The translations under genes and the position numbers were made by a program. The notes below the pieces were generated by a model that was not told where the DNA came from, searched no databases, and saw only the letters and a program-made list of their open reading frames with translations. Positions 1 to 9,273 of a stretch of DNA of 64,000 bases are shown here, one piece after another. Source of the stretch: Affinirhizobium straminoryzae (GTDB lineage: Bacteria; Pseudomonadota; Alphaproteobacteria; Rhizobiales; Rhizobiaceae). Location of the stretch: positions 62,001 to 126,000 of the forward strand of contig NZ_VJMG01000009.1 of assembly GCF_007004135.1 (NCBI RefSeq), written 5' to 3'. The first letter of the stretch is position 1, and each line of letters begins with the position of its first letter.

Positions 1-321
1 TGCACGGGCGACTGGCGCCTCATAGGGCTTGTAGGCGGTCTTGGCGAGATCGGCATACATGCTGCTGATCTTCGTCGCCTCGGCCACGAAGCCTTCGTAG
101 GAACTTTTTGCGAACTTCGTCTGAAGCTCGTAGAGGCTCTCGACGCTCTTCACGCCCACCAGTTGCTCGAAGAAGCTCGTGAGATCCTCGAAGGACTTCT
201 TCGAGTAGTCGCCGGTCTCGGTGGCAATGGCCTGGAAGCCCTTGGCGATTTCGGAATAGCTGCGCAGCGCGGTATCGAACGCTTCCTTGTTCTTACGGCT
301 GATTTCGTCGAAGTTGAACAT
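1..321 (-). CDS. phasin family protein (3' end outside window)
   Basis: Phasins coat polyhydroxyalkanoate granules in the cytoplasm and control their number and size. The visible 107 residues start MFNFDEISRKNKEAF and are an amphipathic, Lys/Glu/Ser-rich helix-former with no Cys, matching the Phasin_2 family pattern of an N-terminal FDEISRKNKEA-like block and evenly spaced aromatic residues. The start ATG (319-321) has a strong Shine-Dalgarno AGGAGG nine bases upstream. The frame is open to base 1, so the stop is not seen. The PHA synthase gene phaC lies about 25 kb away, so the strain has both granule synthesis and coating functions. Confidence 0.85.
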   Translation of the reverse strand, partial: MFNFDEISRKNKEAFDTALRSYSEIAKGFQAIATETGDYSKKSFEDLTSFFEQLVGVKSVESLYELQTKFAKSSYEGFVAEATKISSMYADLAKTAYKPYEAPVARA

Positions 322-470
322 TGTCCGCCTCCTGTAGGTGAATTCGCAATTACTGATGGAATATTTTTGCACTGCGAAAGTCAAGGCAAGAAACTGTGAC
401 GCACCTGCGAAATGGCAGTTTTGGACCGAATGCCGCAGGATTCGCGATCAACCAGGACGCGCACCCATGA

Positions 471-500
471 AAAACGGCGGGTCTCGATCAGAGCCCGCCG
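471..500 (-). terminator. rho-independent terminator after the DUF3126 gene
   Basis: Read on the reverse strand, an arm CGGCGGGCTC, a 5-base loop and the complementary arm GAGACCCGCCG (one mismatch) are followed by a run of T. It lies 37 bases past the stop of the DUF3126 gene and before the phasin gene, so it separates these two same-strand units. Confidence 0.75.
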
Positions 501-536
501 CAATCAGTCAACCCGTGTGAAAACGGTTCCAAAGGA

Positions 537-740
537 TCAGAGATCGACGTCCAGGATCGCCATGGAGAAATTGTAGGAGCGCTCTTCGTCTTCGTCATCG
601 ACGTAGACCACGCCCAGGAACTCGTCACCAGCATAGACCTCGGCTGAATCGTCCTTGCGCGGACGTGCCTTGACGCTCATGGAAGGGTTGAAAACCCGTT
701 TGAAGTAGGCATCGAGCTTCTTGATTTCGTCGGCTTTCAC
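537..740 (-). CDS. DUF3126 family protein
   Basis: Small acidic cytoplasmic protein of 67 residues with no signal peptide or membrane segment. It begins MKADEIKKLDAYFKRVF and contains a basic stretch (VKARPRKDD), then a beta-rich acidic half with DDEDEERSYNF. This matches DUF3126, a family of unknown function found widely in alphaproteobacteria and often next to cysE, as here (152 bases downstream of cysE, same strand). A hairpin terminator follows. No biochemical role can be read from the sequence. Confidence 0.8.
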   Translation of the reverse strand: MKADEIKKLDAYFKRVFNPSMSVKARPRKDDSAEVYAGDEFLGVVYVDDEDEERSYNFSMAILDVDL

Positions 741-892
741 TGGTGTCTCTCCGTCAGTGTTCTCGGTTGCGGGGCTTTTGCCACGGGATCACGGCGAAAG
801 TAAAGAACGCTGCGCCGCTCATCCCCGCATGCCTGCCCTGCCCGCACGGCGCTTGGCTGGCCGCGGGAAACATGGCGCCGCTTGCGCCAACA

Positions 893-1717
893 TCAATCCT
901 CTGAACGCAGGATCTGGTCCATCAGGCGCGATGGCTCCGAACACCCGGCCTCTCCAACCACCTTGGCCGGCACGCCGGCAACCGTGGTCTTCGGCGGAAC
1001 CGGCTTCAGGACCACGGATCCTGCTGCAACGCGCGAGCAATTGCCGATCTGGATATTGCCGAGGATCTTGGCGCCGGCACCGATCAGCACGCCGTTGCCG
1101 ATCTTCGGATGACGATCGGCCCCCTCCTTGCCGGTACCGCCCAGCGTCACCCCGTGGAGGATTGACACATTGTCGCCGATCACCGCCGTTTCGCCGACCA
1201 CGAAACCCGTCGCATGATCGAGGAAGATCCCCTTGCCGATGCGGGCAGCCGGGTTGATATCCGTCTGGAACACGCTCGACGCACGGCTCTGGAGATACAT
1301 CGCGAAATCGCGCCGGCCGCGCTCCATCAGCCAGTGCGCCAGACGATGCGTCTGGATGGCGTGGAAACCCTTGAAATAGAGGACCGGCTCGAGAAACCGC
1401 ATGCAGGCCGGATCGCGGTCGTAATAGGCCTGGATGTCGACACGCAGGACGGCGCCCCATTCCGGCCAGTCCTCCAGCATTTCCTCGAAGGCCTGACGCA
1501 GCAGGACCGCCTGCAGATCCGGATGATCGAGACGCTCGCAGATCCGGTGGACGACGCATTGCTCCAGCGAACGATGGTTCATCACCGTGGAATAGAGAAA
1601 GGTCGCCAGCAGCGGGTCGCGCTCGGCGCCGGCGCGTGCTTCATGGCGCAGCGTGTCCCAGATCGGATCGACGGAAGCAATCGGCTCCTGCGGGCGGATT
1701 TCAGTGCGTGCCGACAT
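893..1717 (-). CDS. cysE: serine O-acetyltransferase
   Basis: Makes O-acetyl-L-serine from L-serine and acetyl-CoA, the first committed step of cysteine synthesis. The 274-residue protein has the helical N-terminal SATase domain (about 15-150) and a C-terminal left-handed beta-helix of hexapeptide repeats carrying the family signatures DINPAARIGKGIFLDHATG and HGVTLGGTGKE, with catalytic Asp/His in the FLDHATG segment. I chose the ATG at 1717 because GAGG lies 8 bases before it; an in-frame ATG at 1747 (10 residues longer) has no visible ribosome site. It may form a unit with the DUF3126 gene downstream. CysE is normally feedback-inhibited by cysteine through its C-terminal tail, which is present here. 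Confidence 0.95.
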   Translation of the reverse strand: MSARTEIRPQEPIASVDPIWDTLRHEARAGAERDPLLATFLYSTVMNHRSLEQCVVHRICERLDHPDLQAVLLRQAFEEMLEDWPEWGAVLRVDIQAYYDRDPACMRFLEPVLYFKGFHAIQTHRLAHWLMERGRRDFAMYLQSRASSVFQTDINPAARIGKGIFLDHATGFVVGETAVIGDNVSILHGVTLGGTGKEGADRHPKIGNGVLIGAGAKILGNIQIGNCSRVAAGSVVLKPVPPKTTVAGVPAKVVGEAGCSEPSRLMDQILRSED

Positions 1718-1806
1718 GGCAGTACCCTCGTTTATGGGAGAGACCATTTATAGAACAATCTTGCGCAAAACACCAATGCCGGCGAATGGCGCCGGCGGAA
1801 CCGGGT

Positions 1807-2586
1807 TCACGCGATCTCGCGGTAGAAGTCCAGAACGGCGGCCTTGAACACCCGGTCGCCGACGGCGAGCATGTGGTCACGGTTTGGAATGTCCAGCGCC
1901 CGCGCATGCGGCATCAGCGCCGCCAGTTCCTGCGGCGAGCCGGCGATGTCGTCCTTGGTGCCAACGCCGATCAGGGTCGGAACCTCGATACGCCCCATCG
2001 CCTCGCGGGCCACGAGATCGCGTGAGCCGCGAATGCAGGCGGCAAGCGCCGCGCGGTCGCTTTTCGTCTGGTCGGCAAAGGCACGGAACATGCGCCCGCG
2101 CTCATGGGTCACCACATCGAGCGACGGCGCCAGCAGCGCGTCGGCGATCGGGTCCCAGTCGCCAACGCCATCGGTCAGTCCGATCCCGAGGCCGCCGAGC
2201 ACCAGCGAGCGCACCCGGTCTGGATGGGCCAGCGTCGCGAAGGTGGAGATGCGTGCGCCCATGGAATAGCCCATCAGATGCGCATCCGGCAGCCCCAGAT
2301 GATCGAGCAGCGCCACCACATCCTCGGCCATTACGGCCGGACGATAGGCTTCTGCATCCTTCGGCTTGTCGCTGGCGCCATGGCCGCGGTTGTCGAGCGC
2401 GATGACCCGGTAGCCGGCATCCGACAGCGTTTTCAGCCAGCCCGGATAGACCCAGTTCACATTGGCGGTGGAGGCAAAGCCATGAACGAGCACCACCGGC
2501 TCGCCAGCCGGTTCGCCCTCATCGAAATAGGCAAGCGTCAGGCCCTGATGGGCAAAGGTAGAAAAAGCGGGCGGGTTCAGGTTCAT
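1807..2586 (-). CDS. alpha/beta-fold hydrolase
   Basis: A 259-residue single-domain alpha/beta hydrolase. It shows the oxyanion-hole motif VLVHGFAST near residue 37, the DNRGHGASDKP segment, the nucleophile elbow GYSMGA (Ser about residue 100) and a C-terminal NRDHM that supplies the catalytic His. The substrate cannot be told from sequence; the family includes esterases, lactonases and C-C hydrolases. The start at 2586 has AAGGAAG upstream. A longer frame up to 2769 would run into the divergent zinc-finger gene and has no support. It is transcribed divergently from that gene, with 185 bases between the two starts. Confidence 0.85.
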   Translation of the reverse strand: MNLNPPAFSTFAHQGLTLAYFDEGEPAGEPVVLVHGFASTANVNWVYPGWLKTLSDAGYRVIALDNRGHGASDKPKDAEAYRPAVMAEDVVALLDHLGLPDAHLMGYSMGARISTFATLAHPDRVRSLVLGGLGIGLTDGVGDWDPIADALLAPSLDVVTHERGRMFRAFADQTKSDRAALAACIRGSRDLVAREAMGRIEVPTLIGVGTKDDIAGSPQELAALMPHARALDIPNRDHMLAVGDRVFKAAVLDFYREIA

Positions 2587-2771
2587 GGCAGGCTTCCTTG
2601 TCAAGGCGGGACCATAGGCGAAGAGTGCGGCCGCTTGAACCGCCCTGCGACGAAAATCCCCATGCGGTGCCCCGTTTACCCCTACACTTTCGCGCGGGCA
2701 ATCTGTAAGGTTCGCGTCAACGTCTGGCCGATCGTCAGGGCAGGCACGAATGAACAGCATGGAGTGCAAAC

Positions 2772-3020
2772 ATGGCCGGTCATCACGGTATTCCCCATTT
2801 CCAGAACGACGCCGGGCACCGCCTCATCGAGGTCGGCGTCAAGGAGTTCATGTGCACGGGGGCCAACGTGCCGTTCGACCATCCGCACATCTACATCGAC
2901 ATGGGCGACGACAACGAGAAGATCTGCTCCTACTGCTCGACGCTCTATCGCTACAACCCGGCCCTGAAGTCCGGCGAAACCAATCCGCCGGGCTGCACCT
3001 TCCACGTCAAGGCCGCCTGA
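2772..3020 (+). CDS. zinc-finger (zf-CHCC) protein, NDUFS6-like
   Basis: An 82-residue protein with a C-H-C-C zinc site: Cys28, His37 (in FDHPHIY), Cys52 and Cys55 (ICSYCSTLY). This is the zf-CHCC domain shared with the mitochondrial complex I accessory subunit NDUFS6. Alphaproteobacteria such as Paracoccus carry this protein as a peripheral complex I subunit, so association with NADH:quinone oxidoreductase is a fair inference. The nuo operon is not in this window. The flavin monooxygenase gene follows 14 bases later, so the two are probably co-transcribed. Confidence 0.85.
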   Translation: MAGHHGIPHFQNDAGHRLIEVGVKEFMCTGANVPFDHPHIYIDMGDDNEKICSYCSTLYRYNPALKSGETNPPGCTFHVKAA

Positions 3021-3034
3021 TCGGGCGCGTTCCC

Positions 3035-4201
3035 ATGTCCATACGCAATGCCGCGATCATTGGCGCCGGCATGGCGGGTCTGACCACCGCCCTGGCGCTT
3101 TCAAACCGTGGCATTCGCTGCCATGTGATCGAACAGGCTCCCTACCTCGCGGAGGTTGGCGCTGGCCTGCAGATTTCGCCCAATGCCAGCCGCATCCTGG
3201 CGCGTCTCGGCGTTCTGTCCGCGCTGGAGCGAGAATGGACGGAGCCGGAGCGGATTGCGCTTGTCTCCGGCAAATCGCTCGGCCGCCTCGGCCATGTGCC
3301 GGCCGGCCGTTTCGCTCGCGAACGCTGGCGCGCGCCCTATGGCGTTGCCCATCGCAGCACGCTGCAACGCGTTTTGATGGATGCTGTCGTGGCCGACCGC
3401 AACGCCGTCCTGCATCTTGGACGACGCATCGACCGCAACAATCGCGACGTCCTCGCCGACCTGATTGGCGAAGCCCCGGACGTGATTGTTGGCGCAGACG
3501 GCGTCTGGTCCAGTACCCGCGACGAGATTGCCGCGGCGCCCGAGCCGGATTTCTCCCGCAATGTCGCCTGGCGTTTTACGCTTGCCAGCAGGGACGCACC
3601 GTCCTTCCTGCAGCCCGATACGGTGACCGCCTATCTCGGTCCCTCCTGCCATCTCGTCTGCTACCCGCTCCGCGAGATCGATGGCTTCAACATCGTGGCA
3701 ATCGCCGCCGGCCTCAATCCCGGGGAAATCTGGGAGGCCAATGCCAGCATCGAGCAGAAGCGTCTCCTGCTGGAGCAGTTCGGCGGCTGGCATCCGCAGA
3801 TCGTTTCCCTTTTGAAATGCATGGATTCCGGTCGCTTCTGGCCGCTCTACCAGGTGAGCGACGGCGCCTGGCAGAATGGCAGGGACACGGTCCTTGTGGG
3901 CGACGCCGCCCATGCCATGATGCCGTTTGCCGCCCAGGGCGCGGCCATGGCGATCGAGGATGGCTGGGAACTGGCCATGCGGCTGTCCACGGCCGCCACC
4001 GTGCCGCAGGCGTTGGCAGACTATGAGAAGGTTCGCAAGGCGCGGGCGGCACGCGTGCGGGCACGCGGCGCCTTCAATCGTTTCGCCTATCACGTCCGTG
4101 GCCCCTTGCGGATCGGCCGCGACATGGTTCTCGCGCTGCGTCCGCCGCAAGCGCTCGCGGCGGACCTCGACTGGCTCTATGGCTACGACGCGACCACCTG
4201 A
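3035..4201 (+). CDS. FAD-dependent monooxygenase (salicylate hydroxylase/UbiH type)
   Basis: A 388-residue class A flavoprotein hydroxylase. It has the N-terminal dinucleotide fold AAIIGAGMAGL (residues 6-16), the VGADGVWS motif that contacts FAD and NAD(P)H, and the C-terminal FAD ribityl motif LVGDAAHAMMPFAAQGA. These hydroxylate an aromatic or quinone-like ring using NAD(P)H and oxygen; the substrate is not clear. The ATG at 3035 was chosen because the frame upstream overlaps the zinc-finger gene. Its stop (4199-4201) directly abuts the stop of the convergent metC gene with no base between. Confidence 0.88.
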   Translation: MSIRNAAIIGAGMAGLTTALALSNRGIRCHVIEQAPYLAEVGAGLQISPNASRILARLGVLSALEREWTEPERIALVSGKSLGRLGHVPAGRFARERWRAPYGVAHRSTLQRVLMDAVVADRNAVLHLGRRIDRNNRDVLADLIGEAPDVIVGADGVWSSTRDEIAAAPEPDFSRNVAWRFTLASRDAPSFLQPDTVTAYLGPSCHLVCYPLREIDGFNIVAIAAGLNPGEIWEANASIEQKRLLLEQFGGWHPQIVSLLKCMDSGRFWPLYQVSDGAWQNGRDTVLVGDAAHAMMPFAAQGAAMAIEDGWELAMRLSTAATVPQALADYEKVRKARAARVRARGAFNRFAYHVRGPLRIGRDMVLALRPPQALAADLDWLYGYDATT

Positions 4202-5392
4202 TCAGGCGCTCGCTGCCGCGGCAAAACCGGCCTCCAGATCCTTGATGAGATCGGCCACATCTTCCAGACCGATCTGCAGGCGAATGACCGGGCCTTCCGG
4301 CGGCGCCTTGCGGATGGTGCGGTCTGAGAGATTGACCTTGAGCGCCAGACTCTCATAGCCGCCCCAGGAATAGCCGAGCCCGAACAGCGACAGCGTATTG
4401 AGGAAGGCATGCGCCTTCTTGCGCCCCTCGGCCGCATCGCCTGCCTTGAGGATGAAGGAGAAGATGCCGCTGGCGCCCTTGAAGTCCCGCTTCCAGACCG
4501 CATGACCGGGAAAGCTTTCCAGCGCCGGATGCAGCACGCGCGCGACCTCGGACCGGCCTTCCAGCCAGCAGGCAATCTCAAGAGCGCTCGCCTGATGGTG
4601 GGCCAGACGCACACCCATGGTGCGCAAGCCGCGCAGGATCTGATAGCTGTCATCGGGCGCGCCGCAGATGCCGAGCGTAATCTGCGTCTCGTGCAGGCGC
4701 GGCCAGTGCTTCTCGTTGGCGGAAACCGAGCCCATCAGGATATCGGAGTGGCCGGAAGGATATTTGGTCGTGGCATGGATCGACACGTCGACGCCGAAGT
4801 CCAGCGGACGGAAGAAGAGCGGCGTCGCCCAGGTATTGTCCATGGTCACCACGCAGTCATGCCGGTGGGCAGCCTCGGCAATGGCGCGAATGTCCTGCAT
4901 CTCGAAGGTGTTGGAGGCCGGCGCCTCGGTATGCACGAGCCTCGTGTTCGGCCGGATCAGCGTCTCGATCCCTGCCCCGATTTCCGGATCGTAATACTCG
5001 ACCTCGACACCCAGCCGCTTCAGCATGGTGTCGCAGAAATGCCGGCACGGCGTGTAGACCGAATCGACAATCAGCGCATGGTCTCCGGCCGAGAGATAAG
5101 CGAGAAAAGGCACCGTGATTGCGGCAAGCCCCGAGGGCACGAGAACGGTACCCGCCGCCCCTTCCAGCGCATTGAAAGCCTCGCACAGGGCATCCGTGGT
5201 GGGCGTCCCGCGCGTGCCATAGGTATATTTCTGGCCACGATTCTCCATCGTCTCGACATTGGGAAACAGCACGGTCGAGGCGTGCACCACGGGTGGATTG
5301 ACGAAGCCGTGATAGCTCATCGGATCGTGACCGAGATGGGCAAGACGGGTGTTGTCACCCGCACCCGCCAGCAGGGAATCTTTGCTTTTCAT
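4202..5392 (-). CDS. metC: cystathionine beta-lyase
   Basis: PLP enzyme that splits cystathionine to homocysteine, pyruvate and ammonia in methionine synthesis. At 396 residues it has the usual family length, with the Cys/Met-metabolism PLP fold: YTYGTRGTPT near the N-terminus, the PSGLAAI cofactor-phosphate loop, MDNTWATP with the ring-binding Asp, and the Schiff-base Lys in HATTKYPSGHSD. The loop that usually reads ESPGS is TEAPAS here. Its place beside aapJQMP matches the arrangement known in Rhizobium leguminosarum. It is transcribed away from aapJ, so the two share a 361-base control region. Confidence 0.93.
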   Translation of the reverse strand: MKSKDSLLAGAGDNTRLAHLGHDPMSYHGFVNPPVVHASTVLFPNVETMENRGQKYTYGTRGTPTTDALCEAFNALEGAAGTVLVPSGLAAITVPFLAYLSAGDHALIVDSVYTPCRHFCDTMLKRLGVEVEYYDPEIGAGIETLIRPNTRLVHTEAPASNTFEMQDIRAIAEAAHRHDCVVTMDNTWATPLFFRPLDFGVDVSIHATTKYPSGHSDILMGSVSANEKHWPRLHETQITLGICGAPDDSYQILRGLRTMGVRLAHHQASALEIACWLEGRSEVARVLHPALESFPGHAVWKRDFKGASGIFSFILKAGDAAEGRKKAHAFLNTLSLFGLGYSWGGYESLALKVNLSDRTIRKAPPEGPVIRLQIGLEDVADLIKDLEAGFAAAASA

Positions 5393-5753
5393 GGGATGCC
5401 AGAGTTTTTAGGTTGCAGGAAGCCGGAGTTGTGAGGCCAAGGCCGGCACGGGTCAAGACCTGCCCGCATGGTTGCCATTACACCCATGCGTGGAAAGCAC
5501 GGCAACCTGTCGTCGCAATAGGCATCCACTGCACAAAAATGCATGAACTGCCTAATATATTACCAACTCACTGCATTTTGTCGGATTTGTGGCGCTAATT
5601 TAAAGTGCAAGACTTGACCCCTGCCCACATTTGCGACTGTGATAAGGCCAGCTCGTTTGGGAGGCCTTACGCGAGCGGTCTTGCCCCGGTGCCTTCACGG
5701 CGTGGTGATGCGAGACTTGGGTCGATAAAGAACAACAGACAAAGGTTGGGAAA
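5393..5753. other. control region between metC and aapJ
   Basis: A 361-base non-coding stretch between divergent genes, clearly more A/T-rich around 5530-5610 than its surroundings. It holds a candidate aapJ promoter (5578-5606) and, in the presumed aapJ leader, an inverted repeat TAAGGCC (5643-5649) / GGCCTTA (5663-5669) with a 13-base loop. An open frame inside it (5413-5598) has no family resemblance and no good ribosome site. No known riboswitch pattern was recognised. Confidence 0.5.
5578..5606 (+). promoter_or_regulatory. candidate sigma-70 promoter for aapJ
   Basis: TTGTCG, a 17-base spacer and TAAAGT lie about 150 bases before the aapJ start in an A/T-rich patch. The fit to the consensus is moderate only, and nothing else supports it. 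Confidence 0.35.
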
Positions 5754-6776
5754 ATGAAAAAGACGATTCTGTCAGCCGCGATTGGCGCGGCAGTCCTTGG
5801 CGCTGCCTCGGCTGCATCCGCTGCCACGCTTGCCGACGTCAAGGCAAAGGGCGTTGTCACCTGCGGCGTCAGCCAGGGTATCCCCGGCTTCTCGAACCCG
5901 AACGACAAGGGCGACTGGTCCGGTATCGACGTCGATTACTGCCGCGGCATTGCCGCTGCCGTATTCGGCGATCCGTCCAAGGCCAAGTTCGTGGCCCTCT
6001 CCTCCAAGGACCGCTTCCCGGCCCTGCAGTCCGGCGAAGTGGACGTCCTGACCCGCAACACCACCTGGACGATCAGCCGCGACACCTCGCTCGGCTTCAA
6101 CTTCCGCACCGTCAACTACTATGACGGCCAGGGCTTCATGGTGAAGAAGAGCCTCAACGTGAAGTCGGCTCTGGAACTCTCCGGCGCCGCTGTCTGCGTG
6201 CAGCAGGGCACCACCACCGAACTCAACCTCGCCGACTACTTCAAGGCCAACAACCTTCAGTACAACCCGGTCGTGTTCGAGAAGGAAGCCGACGCCACCA
6301 GCGCCTATGACGCCGGCCGTTGCGACGTCTACACCACCGACCAGTCCGGCCTCTATGCCATCCGTCTGAAGATGAAGAACCCCGACGAAAACGTGGTTCT
6401 GCCGGAAGTCATCTCCAAGGAGCCGCTCGGTCCGGCCGTTCGCCAAGGTGACGACCAGTGGTTCGACGTGGTGAGCTGGGTTCACTACGCCATGGTCAGC
6501 GCCGAGGAATTCGGCATCACCTCGAAGAATGTCGACGAGATGAAGACCAAGGGCGGCCCGGACATCAAGCGCATGCTGGGTGCCGAAGAAGGCAGCAAGA
6601 TCGGTACCGATCTCGGCCTGACCAACGACTGGGCCTACAACATCGTCAAGACCGTCGGCAATTACGGCGAAGTCTTCGCACGCAACCTTGGCCCGGAAAC
6701 CCCGATCAAGATCGAGCGTGGCCTGAACGCTCTGTGGACCAAGGGCGGCCTGCAGTACGCTCCGCCGATCCGCTAA
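5754..6776 (+). CDS. aapJ: general L-amino acid ABC transporter, substrate-binding protein
   Basis: Periplasmic binding protein of the broad-range amino-acid importer AapJQMP. The 340-residue precursor has a clear signal peptide (MKKTILSAAIGAAVLG..ASA, cleavage after Ala23), followed by the family-3 solute-binding fold with the opening VTCGVSQGIPGFSNP and a DVDYCRGIAAAVFGD motif. Length and order match AapJ of Rhizobium, which serves uptake of many L-amino acids. A strong 10-bp hairpin follows the stop and separates this gene from the permease genes, which is typical where the binding protein must be made in excess. Confidence 0.95.
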   Translation: MKKTILSAAIGAAVLGAASAASAATLADVKAKGVVTCGVSQGIPGFSNPNDKGDWSGIDVDYCRGIAAAVFGDPSKAKFVALSSKDRFPALQSGEVDVLTRNTTWTISRDTSLGFNFRTVNYYDGQGFMVKKSLNVKSALELSGAAVCVQQGTTTELNLADYFKANNLQYNPVVFEKEADATSAYDAGRCDVYTTDQSGLYAIRLKMKNPDENVVLPEVISKEPLGPAVRQGDDQWFDVVSWVHYAMVSAEEFGITSKNVDEMKTKGGPDIKRMLGAEEGSKIGTDLGLTNDWAYNIVKTVGNYGEVFARNLGPETPIKIERGLNALWTKGGLQYAPPIR

Positions 6777-6800
6777 GCGCCTTTCGAACCTCCGAAACCA

Positions 6801-6828
6801 CGAAAGGCGGGGTATACTCCGCCTTTCG
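6801..6828 (+). promoter_or_regulatory. intercistronic stem-loop between aapJ and aapQ
   Basis: A perfect 10-bp stem CGAAAGGCGG / CCGCCTTTCG with an 8-base loop starts 25 bases after the aapJ stop. It is not followed by a T run, so it looks like a 3' mRNA-stabilising or partial-termination element rather than a full terminator. aapQ starts 69 bases after it. Confidence 0.7.
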
Positions 6829-6896
6829 ACGTATAAAAGAACCCGATACGGGCAATAACGAGCTCTAACGAGCATGAAAAAGAGGGAAAGGCGCCG

Positions 6897-8099
6897 ATGG
6901 CAGGCTTCGCGCCAAGTTTGGCAAAACCGGATACTCAGCAGTCTTCAACATCATCGCTTATCTACGACCCGAAGGTTCGTGGCATCTTCTACCAGGTTCT
7001 GACGGTCGCGCTGGTCGCGCTGTTTGTCTGGGAGATCACCCAGAACACGATTCACAACCTTGAAAAGGCGAACATCGCCTCGGGCTTCGGCTTCCTCCAG
7101 GGCCGTGCGGGCTTCGACATCGCCCAGACACTCCTCCCCTACAGCAGCGATTCCACCTATGGCCGCGCCCTGCTGATCGGCCTGCTCAACACGCTGCAGG
7201 TTGCCTTTTTCGGCATCATTACGGCCTCCATCCTGGGCTTCGTCGTCGGCATCGCCCGCCTGTCGAAGAACTGGCTGATTGCCCGTCTGGCGCAGGTCTA
7301 TGTGGAAATCTTCCGCAACATTCCGCCGTTGCTGGTCATCCTGTTCTGGTACAAGGGCGTGATCGCGGTGCTGCCGCAGGCACGCGACTCGATCGCGCTT
7401 CCGCTCGCATCCTATCTCAACAATCGCGGCCTTTTCTTCCCGAAGGCGATCTGGGGCAATGGAGCATGGATGGTGGGCGTGGCGCTCGTCGTCGCCATTG
7501 TCGCCTCGATCGTGATCTTCCGCTGGGCGCGCGCGCGCCAGGCCCGCACCGGCCAGCAGTTCCGCTCCGGCTGGACGGCGATCGTCCTGATCATCGGCCT
7601 GCCTGCCGCCACCTTCCTGGCGCTCGGTTCGCCTGTCACCTTCGACTATCCGATTGCCGGCCGCTTCAACCTGACGGGCGGCAGCACGGTCGGTCCGGAA
7701 TTCATCTCGCTGTTCCTGGCGCTGTCCTTCTACACCGCCTCATTCATCGCCGAAATCGTGCGCGGCGGCATCATGGCGGTTGCCAAGGGCCAGACCGAAG
7801 CGGCAAGCGCGCTCGGCCTTCGCCCGGGCGTGACCACCCGCCTCGTCATCATCCCGCAGGCGATGCGCATCATCATCCCGCCGCTGACCAGCCAGTTCCT
7901 CAACCTCACGAAGAACTCCTCGCTCGCCGTCGCCGTCGGCTTTGCCGACGTCGTGGCGGTCGGCGGCACAATGCTGAACCAGACCGGTCAGGCCGTCGAG
8001 ATCGTCGCGCTCTGGCTCGTGATCTACCTGTCGCTGTCCGTCACCACGGCGCTGTTCATGAACTGGTTCAACGCCAAGATGGCTCTGGTGGAGAGATAA
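6897..8099 (+). CDS. aapQ: general L-amino acid ABC transporter permease AapQ
   Basis: Inner-membrane permease, 400 residues, of the HisMQ/BinQ class. A first membrane span lies at about residues 22-45, then the transporter core begins near [13 protein letters not shown] (about 100). The coupling-loop motif that docks on the ATPase is [16 protein letters not shown] (about 300-315). The extra loop between the first two thirds makes it longer than an ordinary polar amino-acid permease, as is known for AapQ. The aapM ATG follows its stop after a single base, which implies translational coupling. Confidence 0.94.
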   Translation: MAGFAPSLAKPDTQQSSTSSLIYDPKVRGIFYQVLTVALVALFVWEITQNTIHNLEKANIASGFGFLQGRAGFDIAQTLLPYSSDSTYGRALLIGLLNTLQVAFFGIITASILGFVVGIARLSKNWLIARLAQVYVEIFRNIPPLLVILFWYKGVIAVLPQARDSIALPLASYLNNRGLFFPKAIWGNGAWMVGVALVVAIVASIVIFRWARARQARTGQQFRSGWTAIVLIIGLPAATFLALGSPVTFDYPIAGRFNLTGGSTVGPEFISLFLALSFYTASFIAEIVRGGIMAVAKGQTEAASALGLRPGVTTRLVIIPQAMRIIIPPLTSQFLNLTKNSSLAVAVGFADVVAVGGTMLNQTGQAVEIVALWLVIYLSLSVTTALFMNWFNAKMALVER

Positions 8100-8100
8100 G

Positions 8101-9255
8101 ATGGCTGTGACCGACTTCTCCTATGTTCGCCGCCAGATGGAACCGGCCAAGCCGGCGCCGTCCAGCCAGGTGGGCGTCATCCACTGGCTGCGCACCAACC
8201 TGTTTGCCTCGGCCGGAGATACGATCCTGACGCTCGCAGCCCTTGCGCTGCTGGCCTATATCCTGCCCGGCCTGATCCAGTGGCTGTTCATCAATGCGAG
8301 CTGGACAGGCGCCGACCGAAAGGCCTGCGCCACCGTCTCGCAGGGCGGCATCCTGCCGGATGGCCAGTCGGGCGCCTGCTGGGCCTTCGTCTCCGCCAAA
8401 TTCCAGCAGTTCATTTTCGGTCGCTATCCGTCCAGCCTCTACTGGCGTCCCATGCTGGTCATGGCGATGTTCGTGGTGCTGCTCATCCCGATGCTGATGC
8501 CGAAGGCGCCATTCAAGGGCTGGAACGCCCTGGCGCTGTTCATCGTCCTGCCGGTCGTCGCCTTCTTCCTGCTCGGCGGCGGTTTCGGCCTCCAGCCGGT
8601 CGAAACCCAGCTGTGGGGCGGCCTGATGGTCACGCTGATCCTGTCCTTCTTCGGGATCACCGTCTCGCTTCCCTTTGGCATCCTGCTCGCGCTCGGTCGC
8701 CGGTCGAACATGCCGGTCATCAAGATGCTCTGCGTGCTCTTCATCGAGATCATCCGCGGCATTCCGCTGATCACGGTGCTGTTCATGGCAAGCGTCATGC
8801 TGCCGCTGTTCCTGCCGGACGGCTGGACCTTCGACAAGCTGCTGCGCGCGCTGATCGGCGTGTCGCTCTTCTCCTCCGCCTATATGGCGGAAGTGATCCG
8901 CGGCGGCCTTCAGGCCATGCCGAAGGGCCAGTTCGAAGGCGCCGATTCGCTCGGCCTCAGCTACTGGCAGAAGATGCGACTGGTGATCCTGCCGCAGGCG
9001 ATCAAGCTGGTCATCCCCGGCATCGTCAACACCTTCATCGGCCTCTTCAAGGATACCTCGCTGGTCTACATCATCGGGATGTTCGACCTGCTCGGCATCG
9101 TCACGCTGAACCAGTCGGACGCCAACTGGTCGACCCCGGTCACGCCGGTCACCGGTTACGTGTTCGCCGGCTTCGTCTTCTGGATCTTCTGCTTTGCCAT
9201 GTCGCGCTACTCCCTGTTCATGGAGCGCCATCTCGACACCGGCCACAAGCGCTAA
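8101..9255 (+). CDS. aapM: general L-amino acid ABC transporter permease AapM
   Basis: Second inner-membrane permease, 384 residues, pairing with AapQ. An N-terminal span lies near 45-65, two more near 110-160, then the conserved HisMQ core starts at [13 protein letters not shown] with the ATPase-docking motif [16 protein letters not shown] at about residues 279-294. It contains the usual periplasmic insert with two Cys (about residues 76 and 96). It lies between aapQ (1-base gap) and aapP (18-base gap) in the operon. Confidence 0.94.
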   Translation: MAVTDFSYVRRQMEPAKPAPSSQVGVIHWLRTNLFASAGDTILTLAALALLAYILPGLIQWLFINASWTGADRKACATVSQGGILPDGQSGACWAFVSAKFQQFIFGRYPSSLYWRPMLVMAMFVVLLIPMLMPKAPFKGWNALALFIVLPVVAFFLLGGGFGLQPVETQLWGGLMVTLILSFFGITVSLPFGILLALGRRSNMPVIKMLCVLFIEIIRGIPLITVLFMASVMLPLFLPDGWTFDKLLRALIGVSLFSSAYMAEVIRGGLQAMPKGQFEGADSLGLSYWQKMRLVILPQAIKLVIPGIVNTFIGLFKDTSLVYIIGMFDLLGIVTLNQSDANWSTPVTPVTGYVFAGFVFWIFCFAMSRYSLFMERHLDTGHKR

Positions 9256-9273
9256 AAGGATAAGGATAAACTC

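Noticed and set aside
5413-5598. A 61-codon frame upstream of aapJ
   Set aside because: No good ribosome site, no family, and it overlaps the probable aapJ promoter region.
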